This document shows, one piece after another, positions 33,847 to 42,253 of a stretch of 64,000 nucleotides of DNA (positions within the stretch are counted from its first letter, which is position 1; the number at the start of each line of letters is the position of its first letter). The stretch covers positions 1 to 64,000 of the forward strand of contig CAYUVH010000019.1 of NCBI GenBank assembly GCA_964448135.1, written 5' to 3'. The position numbers and the translations under genes are program-made. The notes beneath the pieces were generated by a model that was not told the DNA's origin, made no database searches, and saw nothing but the letters and a program-made list of their open reading frames with translations. The DNA comes from CAYUVH01 sp964448135 (GTDB taxonomy: Bacteria; Verrucomicrobiota; Verrucomicrobiia; Limisphaerales; UBA8199).

Positions 33847-33906
33847 CCTTCGTCATTCGGTCATTCGAAATTCCTTCGTCATTCGGCCTTCGAGCCTCGT
33901 CATTTC
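33847..33906. repeat. ATGACGAA-type interspersed repeat, copy 3 (reverse orientation)
   Basis: CCTTCGTCATTCGGTCATTC followed by GAAATTCCTTCGTCATTCGG and a partial unit. It is the reverse complement of the elements at 1851 and 7982. It separates the response regulator from the stand-alone receiver gene. Confidence 0.65.
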
Positions 33907-33968
33907 CCCCGCCTGTAAGTTCTGACAGTAGCGCTTTGCCGCCGCCAAAGGGCATCCTCCCTTCGCCC

Positions 33969-34391
33969 TTGAACTCCAGCGCCCTAGCTGTCCGTCTCCT
34001 GTTGGTGGACGATCATCCCGCCGTCCTGCGGCAGGTGGCTTCGTTGCTGTCGGGGGAGTTTCAGGTGGCGGCAATGCTTCAGGATGGCGCCGGTCTCGCG
34101 GCGGCAGTTGCGGAGCACCGGCCCGACCTCGTGGTGCTCGACATTACGCTGCCGGGCGCGAGCGGGATTGAACTGGCGACCGAGCTCCGGGCCTCGAATC
34201 CCGAATGCAAAATCGTTTTTCTCACGGTGCATGCCGATCCCGATTATGTACGGGCGGCATTGGCCACGGGCGCGACCGGCTATGTGGTGAAACAGCGGCT
34301 GGCGAGCGACCTGGTCCCGGCGTTGCGCGCGGCCTTGGAAGGCCGCCGCTTTATCTCGCCGTGGAACGGGCTCCGCGATTTTAACGGATGA
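33969..34391 (+). CDS. Stand-alone response-regulator receiver protein
   Basis: A receiver domain without an output domain, about 140 residues from a TTG start at 33969. Visible: LLLVDDHPAVLRQV, the phosphoacceptor Asp in DLVVLDITLPGASG (about Asp58), the Thr and Lys switch residues in IVFLTVHAD and GYVVKQRLASD. The true start is uncertain; the frame is open back to 33816, but that part is translated from an intergenic repeat and is rejected. It could serve as a phosphate sink or carrier for the adjacent kinase, or be a truncated NarL regulator that lost its DNA-binding domain. Confidence 0.7.
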   Translation: MNSSALAVRLLLVDDHPAVLRQVASLLSGEFQVAAMLQDGAGLAAAVAEHRPDLVVLDITLPGASGIELATELRASNPECKIVFLTVHADPDYVRAALATGATGYVVKQRLASDLVPALRAALEGRRFISPWNGLRDFNG

Positions 34392-34455
34392 CGTGATTCC
34401 ATCCCTCGTTGACTTGAATCACCCAGCAATCAACCAATAACCAGAAAGGTGAGCA

Positions 34456-36156
34456 ATGAACAGTAAGTACCTGAAATGGGCTGCCGGTCTTGGCGCCGCG
34501 ATGATCGCGGTCGCAGCGCAGGCGGCGGACAAGAAACCCAACATCCTTTTTATCATGGGTGACGACATCGGCTGGATGCAGCCGAGTTGTTATCATCGCG
34601 GTTTGATGGTCGGGGAAACCCCGAACATTGACCGGCTCGCAAAAGAAGGCGGCATGTTCATGCATTATTACGCCGAGTCGAGCTGCACAGCCGGACGCTG
34701 TGCCTTCTTCACGGGCATGCATCCGTATCGCGCGGGCATGGTCCTGCCGCAGTTGCCCGGTGCGATTTCCTATCTGCGTCCAGGCACTCCGGCGCTGGCG
34801 AAGTTCATGATCGATCAGGGATACACCACTGGTGAATTCGGCAAGAACCACCTTGGCGACCATCCCGACTCCCTGCCCACCGCGCACGGCTTCCAGGAGT
34901 ATTGGGGCTACCTGTATCACCTGGACGCCATGCAGCAGGTGAGCTTCCCGGACATCAACAGCAGCCCGACCGTGCAGGCCGTTTGTCCGCCGTGCGAAAC
35001 GATTCCGATTCCGGGAATTGCGAATCCCCCGGGCGGCATTGACCCCAAAACCGGCACTTGCATGACCCCGCCGCGCCCTGTCATTTGGATGAAGTCCTCC
35101 GACGGCACGGCGAAGAATCAATCCGGCAAGGATGAAGGTCCGCTCACGCTGGAGCGCTCGAAGACGGTGGACGAGGAAATCTCCTCCCACGTGATTGACT
35201 GGCTGGATCGCAACGACCCGAAGAAAACCAGCAAGCCGTTCTTCTGCTGGGACAACCCGGCCCGCATGCACGTCACCACGGTGCTCTCGAAAAAGTATGA
35301 AGACATGATCGGCACCAAGGGCGGCAAGGATTGGGGCGCCAATGAAGCCGGCATGAAGCAGATGGACGACAATATCGGCTACGTGCTCAAGAAGCTCGAG
35401 GACATGGGCGAACTCGACAATACCATCGTTGTTTTCACCACCGACAATGGCGCGGAGGTGCAAACCTTCCCCGACGGCGGCGTCACCCCGTTCAAAGCCG
35501 GAAAGCTGAGCACGTGGGAGGGCGGCATGCGCGCTCCGTGCGTCATCCGCTGGCCGGGCACCATCAAGCCGGGCACGATCTACAAGGAAATGTTCTCGTC
35601 GCTGGACTGGCTGCCCACGTTTGTGGAAATCGCCGGTGGCGCGAAGGGCAATGACCTGAACAAGGAAATCATGGCCGGCAAATACCCGGGCATCGTCAAG
35701 ACCAAGCTCGACGGTTTCAATCAGATTGACTACCTCACCGGCAAATCGGAGGCGTCGGCGCGCGACACCTTCTTTTATTACCAAGGCCGCCTCCCTTCGG
35801 CTGTCCGCTACAAGAACTGGAAGTTTTACTACACCATGATGGGTTCCATGGGTGTGGATGCGCTCAATGCTCCCACGACGTATCACTGGACCCAGCTCCA
35901 GAACATCATGCGCGATCCGTTCGAGAACAACGTCGGCGCCGAGCAAAAGGGCGCGTTCTCCGTGGCGGGTGCGCTCGCCTCGCCGAGCACCGCGTACATC
36001 TATGACTGGAACCTCCTGCCCATCGGCCAGCTCCTGTGGGAGAAGGAACTGATGTCCTACGTGGACTTCCCGCCGCTCCAGTTGGCGGCCAGCTACAACC
36101 TCGAACAGGTCCTCCAGGAAGTGCGCGAGATGGGCCAGAAGAACCCGAGCCAGTAG
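34456..36156 (+). CDS. Secreted sulfatase A, CTAGR type
   Basis: A 566-residue arylsulfatase-like enzyme. The signal peptide ends VAAQA. Metal site IMGDDIGW; formylglycine site Cys77 in SSCTAGRCAFFTG; GEFGKNHLGD; the late site FTTDNGAE. It is followed by two related enzymes (sulfatases B and C), which share the opening DKKPNI and the HGF-EYWGYLYHL-type segment. Unlike them it carries a Pro/Cys-rich insertion (VCPPCETIPIPG to TCMTPPRP). AAGGTGAG precedes the ATG. Its substrate may be an aryl, alkyl or carbohydrate sulfate; sequence alone does not decide. Confidence 0.92.
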   Translation: MNSKYLKWAAGLGAAMIAVAAQAADKKPNILFIMGDDIGWMQPSCYHRGLMVGETPNIDRLAKEGGMFMHYYAESSCTAGRCAFFTGMHPYRAGMVLPQLPGAISYLRPGTPALAKFMIDQGYTTGEFGKNHLGDHPDSLPTAHGFQEYWGYLYHLDAMQQVSFPDINSSPTVQAVCPPCETIPIPGIANPPGGIDPKTGTCMTPPRPVIWMKSSDGTAKNQSGKDEGPLTLERSKTVDEEISSHVIDWLDRNDPKKTSKPFFCWDNPARMHVTTVLSKKYEDMIGTKGGKDWGANEAGMKQMDDNIGYVLKKLEDMGELDNTIVVFTTDNGAEVQTFPDGGVTPFKAGKLSTWEGGMRAPCVIRWPGTIKPGTIYKEMFSSLDWLPTFVEIAGGAKGNDLNKEIMAGKYPGIVKTKLDGFNQIDYLTGKSEASARDTFFYYQGRLPSAVRYKNWKFYYTMMGSMGVDALNAPTTYHWTQLQNIMRDPFENNVGAEQKGAFSVAGALASPSTAYIYDWNLLPIGQLLWEKELMSYVDFPPLQLAASYNLEQVLQEVREMGQKNPSQ

Positions 36157-36258
36157 ACGAAACTACGCACACTTCTTCGATAGTGAAACCCGCGGGCCGG
36201 TCCGGTTCGGGCCGGTCCGCGACTTCGCCAGCGAAATAAAGGCGTTGAAATAAAAATT

Positions 36259-37857
36259 ATGAAACGAAATAAATTCTTCCGCGATGGCCTGGCACTCCTG
36301 GTCGTGGGCGCGGCGACACTTGGCGCCGTTGCTTCGATCCATGCCGCCGACAAGAAACCCAACATTCTGGTCATTTGGGGCGATGACATCGGCATTCACA
36401 ACATCAGCGCCTACAGCCTGGGTGTCATGGGCTACAAGACGCCGAACATTGACCGGATCGCGAAGGAAGGCGCGCTGTTTACCGACGCCTATTCGCAGCA
36501 AAGTTGCACCGCCGGCCGCGCCTCCTTCATTCTCGGCCAGCACCCGTTCCGCACGGGGCTGCTGACCATTGGCATGCCGGGTTCGCCGCAGGGCATTCCC
36601 GAATGGTCGCCGACGATTGCCGACTTGCTGAAGCAGCAGGGCTACACGACCGGCCAGTTCGGAAAAAACCATCTCGGCGACCGGGATTCGCATCTGCCCA
36701 CGGTACACGGTTTCGACGAATTCCTGGGCAACCTGTATCACCTGAACGCGGAAGAGGAACCGGAAGGCTATTACTATCCGAAGGATCCGGAGTTCAAAAA
36801 GAAGTACGGCCCGCGCGGCGTACTGCACACGTGGTCGGACGGGAAGGGCGGGCAGAAGATCGAGGACACCGGCCCGCTCACGCGCGAGCGCATGCCGACC
36901 GTGGACATGGAAATCTTCGACGCCGAACAGAAGTTCGTGAAGAAGGCCGCGGACGACAAGAAACCATTCTTCGTCTGGTTCAATACCACCCGCATGCATG
37001 TGTGGACGCATTTGAAGAAGGCCTCCCAGGGCGTGACCGGCATCGGCCTTTATCCCGACGGCATGGTCGAGCACGACAACATGGTCGGCGAAGTGTTGAA
37101 GCAGCTCGATGAACTGGGCATCGCCGACAACACCATCGTGGTTTACGGCACCGACAACGGCGCCGAGACGGTCACCTGGCCCGACGGCGGTACGACGCCT
37201 TTTCATGGTGAAAAGGGCACCACGTGGGAGGGCGGCTTCCGCGTCCCCATGCTCGTCCGCTGGCCGGGCGTGATCAAACCGGGCACGATCATCAACGACA
37301 TTTTCTCGCAGGAAGACTGGATGCCGACTTTGCTGGCGGCGGCGGGCGAGCCGGAAATCGTGGAGAAGTTGAAGAAAGGATACGCGGCGAATGGCAAGAC
37401 GTTCAAGGTGCATGCGGACGGCTACAATTTTGTGCCATTCCTCAAAGGCGAGGCGAAAAAAGGTCCGCGTGAGGAAATCTATTACTTCGGCCAGGGCGGC
37501 GAATTGAACGCCATCCGCTGGAACGACTGGAAGGTCTCTTTTGCCCTGCTGAACGGCAATATCGCGACCGCTACCCGCGACATCCCGGGTTGGCCGGAAA
37601 TCGTCAACCTCCGCGCTGACCCCTACGAAAAGGCGCCCCGGGAATCGGGCATGTATATCCGCTGGTACGGCGACAATATCTGGCTTTTTATCCCCGTCCA
37701 ACAAAAGCTCAAGGAGTTCCTGGTAACGCTGCCCGAATATCCTTTCAGCCAGGGCAGCAGCCTGAACGCCGCCGGCATCAATTACAACTCGCTCCAGGCG
37801 ATGGAAGCCATGAAACGGCTGCATCAATTGGAGAGTCTCTCGGCTCCGGCCAACTGA
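36259..37857 (+). CDS. Secreted sulfatase B, CTAGR type
   Basis: A 532-residue enzyme, paralogue of sulfatases A and C. Signal peptide ends SIHAA; metal site WGDDIGIHNISAY; formylglycine Cys83 in QSCTAGRASF; GQFGKNHLGDRDSHLPTVHG; DNGAETVTWPDGGTTPFHG. It lies 102 bp after sulfatase A and 37 bp before the SYLF gene, so the three genes probably form one transcript ended by the terminator at 38455. The gap before it holds two GGGCCGGTCC repeats (36194-36203 and 36209-36218) that could form a hairpin. C- and G-ending codons dominate, suggesting strong expression. Confidence 0.93.
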   Translation: MKRNKFFRDGLALLVVGAATLGAVASIHAADKKPNILVIWGDDIGIHNISAYSLGVMGYKTPNIDRIAKEGALFTDAYSQQSCTAGRASFILGQHPFRTGLLTIGMPGSPQGIPEWSPTIADLLKQQGYTTGQFGKNHLGDRDSHLPTVHGFDEFLGNLYHLNAEEEPEGYYYPKDPEFKKKYGPRGVLHTWSDGKGGQKIEDTGPLTRERMPTVDMEIFDAEQKFVKKAADDKKPFFVWFNTTRMHVWTHLKKASQGVTGIGLYPDGMVEHDNMVGEVLKQLDELGIADNTIVVYGTDNGAETVTWPDGGTTPFHGEKGTTWEGGFRVPMLVRWPGVIKPGTIINDIFSQEDWMPTLLAAAGEPEIVEKLKKGYAANGKTFKVHADGYNFVPFLKGEAKKGPREEIYYFGQGGELNAIRWNDWKVSFALLNGNIATATRDIPGWPEIVNLRADPYEKAPRESGMYIRWYGDNIWLFIPVQQKLKEFLVTLPEYPFSQGSSLNAAGINYNSLQAMEAMKRLHQLESLSAPAN

Positions 37858-37894
37858 GCCAAACCCAACCACAAAGAACAAACCGAAATAGAAA

Positions 37895-38440
37895 ATGAAA
37901 AGCATGAAACAATATATTCGATCCACCATCGTGGCGTCGCTGCTCGTCGCGGCGCTCGCCTCCACCACCACCAGCGTTCGCGCCGAAGACCTGAAGGAAA
38001 AATCCACGGACGCGATTGAAAACTTCAAGCAGGCCGATCCCGGCCTGACCAACTTCTTCTCCAAATGCGCGGGCTACGCGATTTTCCCGTCGGTCGGCGA
38101 GGCGGGGTTCATCTTCGCGGGCGAAAAGGGTGACGGCCTGGTTTATGAAAAGGACAAGCTGACCGGCCGGGTGAAGCTGACCGAGTACAGCATCGGCGCG
38201 CAGGCGGGCGACACCAAGTTTTCGGAGATCATCTTCTTCGAAACCGAAGCGGCGCTGAAGGCTTTCAAGCAAGCCAAGTGGGGCATGGCGGCCGGCGTGA
38301 AGGCGACCATGGCCGCGTCGGGCGCGGCTGCGGGCGCGAAGTATCAGCAGGGCGTCGCCGTGTTCACCCTGCCCAAGAGCGGCGCGATGGTCGCGGCCGC
38401 GATCGGGGGCCAGAAATTCGAGTTCACGGCAATCAAGTAA
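37895..38440 (+). CDS. SYLF/Ysc84-type lipid-binding-like protein
   Basis: A 181-residue secreted protein with a signal peptide ending SVRA (about residue 30). The mature part is the SYLF domain throughout: NFFSKCAGYAIFPSVGEAGF, GEKGDGLVYEKDKLTG, SIGAQAGDTKFSEIIFFE and the Gly/Ala-rich end. Family members bind phosphoinositides in eukaryotes; in bacteria they are secreted or periplasmic and of unknown role. An ATG at 37907 is an alternative start. It is cotranscribed with two sulfatases. Confidence 0.9.
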   Translation: MKSMKQYIRSTIVASLLVAALASTTTSVRAEDLKEKSTDAIENFKQADPGLTNFFSKCAGYAIFPSVGEAGFIFAGEKGDGLVYEKDKLTGRVKLTEYSIGAQAGDTKFSEIIFFETEAALKAFKQAKWGMAAGVKATMAASGAAAGAKYQQGVAVFTLPKSGAMVAAAIGGQKFEFTAIK

Positions 38441-38454
38441 CTCTCAAACGTCGC

Positions 38455-38501
38455 CAGCGCGGCGTGCCGGCTCATCGTGCCGGCCGCCGCGCTGCTTTTT
38501 T
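38455..38501 (+). terminator. Rho-independent terminator after the SYLF gene
   Basis: CAGCGCGGCGTGCCGGC and GCCGGCCGCCGCGCTG form a long G+C-rich stem with one bulge around a TCATCGT loop, followed by CTTTTTTG. Confidence 0.85.
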
Positions 38502-38563
38502 GTTTCGCGCTTTGGAATCCTTCGGCGACAATTCGCACATGACCTTTCCGTACGGGTTTTGAC

Positions 38564-39745
38564 ATGGAAGCTGTGCCGCTGTCGCGAAGCGATGTATCGC
38601 TGGTGCGGGGAGGCCCCGCGCACCGTTTGCAGGAATGGCTGGGATTGGTTCGCCCCGAGGACGACAATCTGCCGTTGCGGGCCGGGTTGGCGATTCTCAT
38701 CACCTGGGTTCCGCTCCTGATTCTCTCCGCTGTCCAGGGCGCCGCTGTCGGGCACAACGTACGCATTCCTTTTCTCGGCGATTACGCTGCTTACGCGCGT
38801 TACTTCGTTGCCATTCCGCTGCTCATCTTCGCCGAAGGTCTGATTGGACATCGGGTGGCGCAGGCGATCCATCAGTTTGTGAACTCGGGCCTGATTACCT
38901 CCCGCCAGCTTGCCCACTTCGACGCCATTCTCGCCCGCGGAAGAGGGATGCGTGACTCCGGCCTCGCCGAACTCGCCGCCCTGGCGCTGGCCGCTCTGTG
39001 CGTGGTGATCGCGAAACACGCGCTCCCCTTTGATTTTCCCACGTGGCATTCCACTTATTCCAGCACCGGGGGCTTGCACACCTGGGCCGGTTGGTGGGAG
39101 CTGATCGTGGGCCGCGGCCTCTTTTTCTTTCTCGGCGTCCGCTGGCTCTGGCGGATGTTCATCTGGTATTGGGCGCTCTGGCGCATCTCGAAGCTCGATC
39201 TTCAACTCATTCCCACGCATCCCGATCGCGCCGCGGGCCTCGGTTTTCTCGGCGAGACCCAGGCGTACTTTTGGGGCATCGTGGTCGCCTTTTCCGCCAC
39301 CCTCTCCGGCGCGCTGGCCGACGAGGTCGTTTACGCGGGCCGTCCGCTCCAGGGCTACGAAGTTCCCATTGTCATCTATGTCCTGATGGTGCTTCTGGTC
39401 TTTTTGGGACCGCTCCTGATGTACATGCCGAAGCTCGTGGAAGCGAAAGTCAAAGCGCAGCACCAATACGCCGCGCTCGCCATTACTCACAACCGATTGT
39501 TTGACGACAAGTGGGTGCAGGGCAACAACCCCAAAGGCGATTCGCTCCTCGGCACCCCGGAAATCTCCTCCCTCGCCGATCTCAGCAACGCTTACGATGT
39601 CCTTGATCGCATGCGGCCGATTCCTTTCGATGTCAAGGACGCGATCTCGCTCGCTCTCGCCGCGCTTGTTCCGATGGCTCCTTTGCTGCTGACCATCATG
39701 CCGCTCGATAAAATCATCGAGCTGATTTCGCACGCGTTCGTGTGA
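38564..39745 (+). CDS. Multi-pass membrane protein of unknown function
   Basis: A 393-residue protein with about seven hydrophobic segments. Recognisable patterns are the loop LQLIPTHPDRAAGLGFLGET and a soluble loop with GNNPKGDSLLGTPEISSLAD, which occur in a widespread but uncharacterised bacterial membrane family. The N terminus is cytoplasmic and soluble for about 40 residues. It lies between sulfatases B and C but behind a terminator, so it has its own transcript. Function not assigned. Confidence 0.75.
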   Translation: MEAVPLSRSDVSLVRGGPAHRLQEWLGLVRPEDDNLPLRAGLAILITWVPLLILSAVQGAAVGHNVRIPFLGDYAAYARYFVAIPLLIFAEGLIGHRVAQAIHQFVNSGLITSRQLAHFDAILARGRGMRDSGLAELAALALAALCVVIAKHALPFDFPTWHSTYSSTGGLHTWAGWWELIVGRGLFFFLGVRWLWRMFIWYWALWRISKLDLQLIPTHPDRAAGLGFLGETQAYFWGIVVAFSATLSGALADEVVYAGRPLQGYEVPIVIYVLMVLLVFLGPLLMYMPKLVEAKVKAQHQYAALAITHNRLFDDKWVQGNNPKGDSLLGTPEISSLADLSNAYDVLDRMRPIPFDVKDAISLALAALVPMAPLLLTIMPLDKIIELISHAFV

Positions 39746-40023
39746 TTACATTCGACCCGGCAGGCCTCGCCGGGGCGAAGTATATTTCATTGCGCCGGCG
39801 CCATGATCGTGCGCATGCTGATCTCACACTTGGCAGCACCCACATACTGATCGGGATCATCCCCGCCCAATCTTTCCCCTAAACCGCGCCTGGTTCGCAC
39901 GCCGAATAGATGTCCCCGTCGGCGGCGTCCCGCATCCACGCAACTGTGGTGATCGGAAATGGCCCAGGCGAATTGGCCCGGCAAGGGACAACAAAACAAA
40001 ACCAAAACCAAAAGCGACAAACC

Positions 40024-41655
40024 ATGAAACGTTCAATCCTCAAACCCGGCCTCGCCGCGACCCTGGTCGCGCTGACGGCGCTGCTGCTGCCCGCCAGTCT
40101 GGCGCAGGCGGCGGACAAAAAGCCCAACATCATATGCATCATGGGCGATGACATCGGCATCTGGAACATCGGCGCTTACCATCGCGGCATGATGGCCGGC
40201 CGCACGCCCCACCTCGACAAGCTCGCCAAAGGCGGCATGCTTTTCACGGATTACTACGCCGAAGCGAGTTGCACGGCGGGTCGCGCTAACTTCGTCACCG
40301 GCGAGTTGCCCATCCGCACCGGGCTAACCACGGTCGGCCAGGCGGGTTCGCCCATCGGCATGCCCGAGCAGGCGCCGACCATCGCCACCGCGCTGAAGTC
40401 CATGGGTTACGCCACGGGACAGTTCGGCAAGAACCACCTGGGCGACCTCAATAAATTCCTTCCCACCGTGCACGGGTTCGACGAATTCTTCGGCTACCTG
40501 TATCACTTGGACGCCATGGAAGATCCTTCCCACCGCAATTATCCGCCGGCGCTCAAGGACACCGTTGGCCCGCGCAACATGGTTCACTCCTGGGCGACCG
40601 ACAAGGACGACGAAACCGTCCAGCCGCGCTGGGGCAAAATCGGCAAGCAGAGGATCGAGGACGCCGGGACGCTTTATCCGGAACGCATGAAGACCGTGGA
40701 CGACGAAATCCTCGACCTCGCGCTCAAATTCACCGACAAGGCCCAGTCCGACGGCAAGCCGTTCTTCCTTTGGCTGAACCCCACCCGCATGCACGTCGTG
40801 ACGCATCTCTCGGACAAGTACGAAGCCATGCGCACGCCCGAAAACGGCTGGTCCATGGAAGAAGCCGGCATGGCGCAACTCGACGACATCGTTGGTTCCG
40901 TTATGAAATACCTCAAGGACAAGAGTATTGATGACAACACCATCGTCGTCTTCACCACCGACAACGGCACGGAGAACTTCACCTGGCCCGACGGCGGACA
41001 GACTCCTTTTGCCGGCGGCAAAGGCACGGCCCTCGAAGGCGGTTTCCGCGCGCCTTGCATCGCCAGTTGGCCCGGCCACATTCCGGCCAACTCGGTCCAG
41101 AATGGGATTTTCTCCGGCCTCGATTGGTTCCCCACCTTCGTCGCCGCGGCGGGCAATCCCAACATCGCCGACGAATTGCTGAAGGGCAAAGACCTCGGCG
41201 GTAAGAGCTACAAGGTCCACCTCGACGGCTACAACCAGATGGCCGCGATCACCAGCGAGACTGCGCCCTCCGCCCGCAAGGAAATCTTCTACTTCACCGA
41301 AAGCACGCTCGGCGCGGTGCGTATCAACGATTATAAGTATCGGTTCACCGACCAGCCCGGCGGCTGGCTCGGGGCGACGGAAAAAGTGGATTGGCCGATC
41401 CTGGTCAACCTCCGCCTCGACCCCTTCGAGCGAACCGGCATGTTCAACGGCAAGGACAAGGGCTCTCTCGCCTACTACAACTGGTTCGTGTTTGAGTTTT
41501 GGCGCTTCACCTTCGTCCAGCAGGAAGTCGGCAAAGCGGCCCAAACCTTCCTCGAATACCCGCCCATGCAGGCCGGTGCCAGCTTCAACATGTCAGCCCT
41601 CAAAGCCGAACTGGAAAAGAAGATGGAGCAGATCAAGAATTCCCAGGCTAATTAG
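40024..41655 (+). CDS. Secreted sulfatase C, CTAGR type
   Basis: A 543-residue enzyme closely related to sulfatase B. Signal peptide ends LAQA (about residue 29); IMGDDIGIWNIGAYHRG; formylglycine Cys83 in ASCTAGRANFVTG; GQFGKNHLGDLNKFLPTVHG; DNGTENFTWPDGGQTPF. The ATG at 40024 gives a proper signal peptide, whereas the longer in-frame start at 39910 does not. The 278-bp gap before it (39746-40023) contains no gene or clear promoter. A terminator follows. Confidence 0.92.
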   Translation: MKRSILKPGLAATLVALTALLLPASLAQAADKKPNIICIMGDDIGIWNIGAYHRGMMAGRTPHLDKLAKGGMLFTDYYAEASCTAGRANFVTGELPIRTGLTTVGQAGSPIGMPEQAPTIATALKSMGYATGQFGKNHLGDLNKFLPTVHGFDEFFGYLYHLDAMEDPSHRNYPPALKDTVGPRNMVHSWATDKDDETVQPRWGKIGKQRIEDAGTLYPERMKTVDDEILDLALKFTDKAQSDGKPFFLWLNPTRMHVVTHLSDKYEAMRTPENGWSMEEAGMAQLDDIVGSVMKYLKDKSIDDNTIVVFTTDNGTENFTWPDGGQTPFAGGKGTALEGGFRAPCIASWPGHIPANSVQNGIFSGLDWFPTFVAAAGNPNIADELLKGKDLGGKSYKVHLDGYNQMAAITSETAPSARKEIFYFTESTLGAVRINDYKYRFTDQPGGWLGATEKVDWPILVNLRLDPFERTGMFNGKDKGSLAYYNWFVFEFWRFTFVQQEVGKAAQTFLEYPPMQAGASFNMSALKAELEKKMEQIKNSQAN

Positions 41656-41670
41656 TCTCATCTCCACGCA

Positions 41671-41704
41671 GCGCGGGCGGCTCGTCAGGGCCGCCCGTGC
41701 TTTA
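41671..41704 (+). terminator. Probable terminator after sulfatase C
   Basis: GCGCGGGCGGC (41671-41681) and GCCGCCCGTGC (41690-41700) pair with one mismatch around TCGTCAGG and are followed by TTTAT. Confidence 0.7.
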
Positions 41705-41708
41705 TCAT

Positions 41709-42227
41709 ATGAGCAAGCTGACCCACAAGCTGAAGGAAGAGTTCCTGGCGCTACTGCCGCCGACGATTTATTTTTTCGTGGCGCTGCACCTGGTGGCGTT
41801 CATTCGCCTGCTTATGGTGAAGGAGACGGGCATATCTCCCTGGACAACCATGTCGGTGACGATCGCCGCCCTCATCCTCGGCAAATCCGTATTGCTCGCC
41901 GACTTGATGCCCGTGATAAACGCCTTCCCCCACAAGCCCCTTATCCACAATATCGCCTGGAAGACGCTCATTTATCTTTGCGTTTCGGCAGTCGTTCACT
42001 ATCTCGAACGACTTTATGATTTCTCGCGCGCGGCCGGCGGCGTGGCGGCGGGGAATCGGAAGTTGTTTGCCGAGATCATCTGGCCGCATTTCTGGGCCGT
42101 CCAGATTCTGCTGTTCATCCTGATCGCGGCTTACTGCACGATGCACGAATTGGTCCGCGTGATCGGAAAGGAAAGGGCCCGGCAGATGTTCTTCGGTCCC
42201 GTGCCCACGGAGCCGGCACGGCACTAA
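41709..42227 (+). CDS. Small membrane protein of unknown function
   Basis: A 172-residue protein with four predicted helices (about residues 15-40, 46-64, 77-97 and 125-150) and a soluble basic C terminus (KERARQMFFGPVPT). The in-frame ATG at 41697 lies within the terminator stem, so 41709 is favoured. An Ala-rich helical face and several conserved-looking acidic residues in the membrane (ERLYDFSR, AEIIWPHFWA) are visible. I do not recognise a function. Confidence 0.7.
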   Translation: MSKLTHKLKEEFLALLPPTIYFFVALHLVAFIRLLMVKETGISPWTTMSVTIAALILGKSVLLADLMPVINAFPHKPLIHNIAWKTLIYLCVSAVVHYLERLYDFSRAAGGVAAGNRKLFAEIIWPHFWAVQILLFILIAAYCTMHELVRVIGKERARQMFFGPVPTEPARH

Positions 42228-42253
42228 AAGGAGGCGGTCACGTCGCGCGGAGC

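Noticed and set aside
33816..33968. Earlier start for the stand-alone receiver
   Set aside because: It overlaps the response-regulator end and translates the ATGACGAA repeat.
36163..38064. Minus-strand open frame of 633 codons
   Set aside because: Antisense to sulfatase B; no ribosome binding site or motif.
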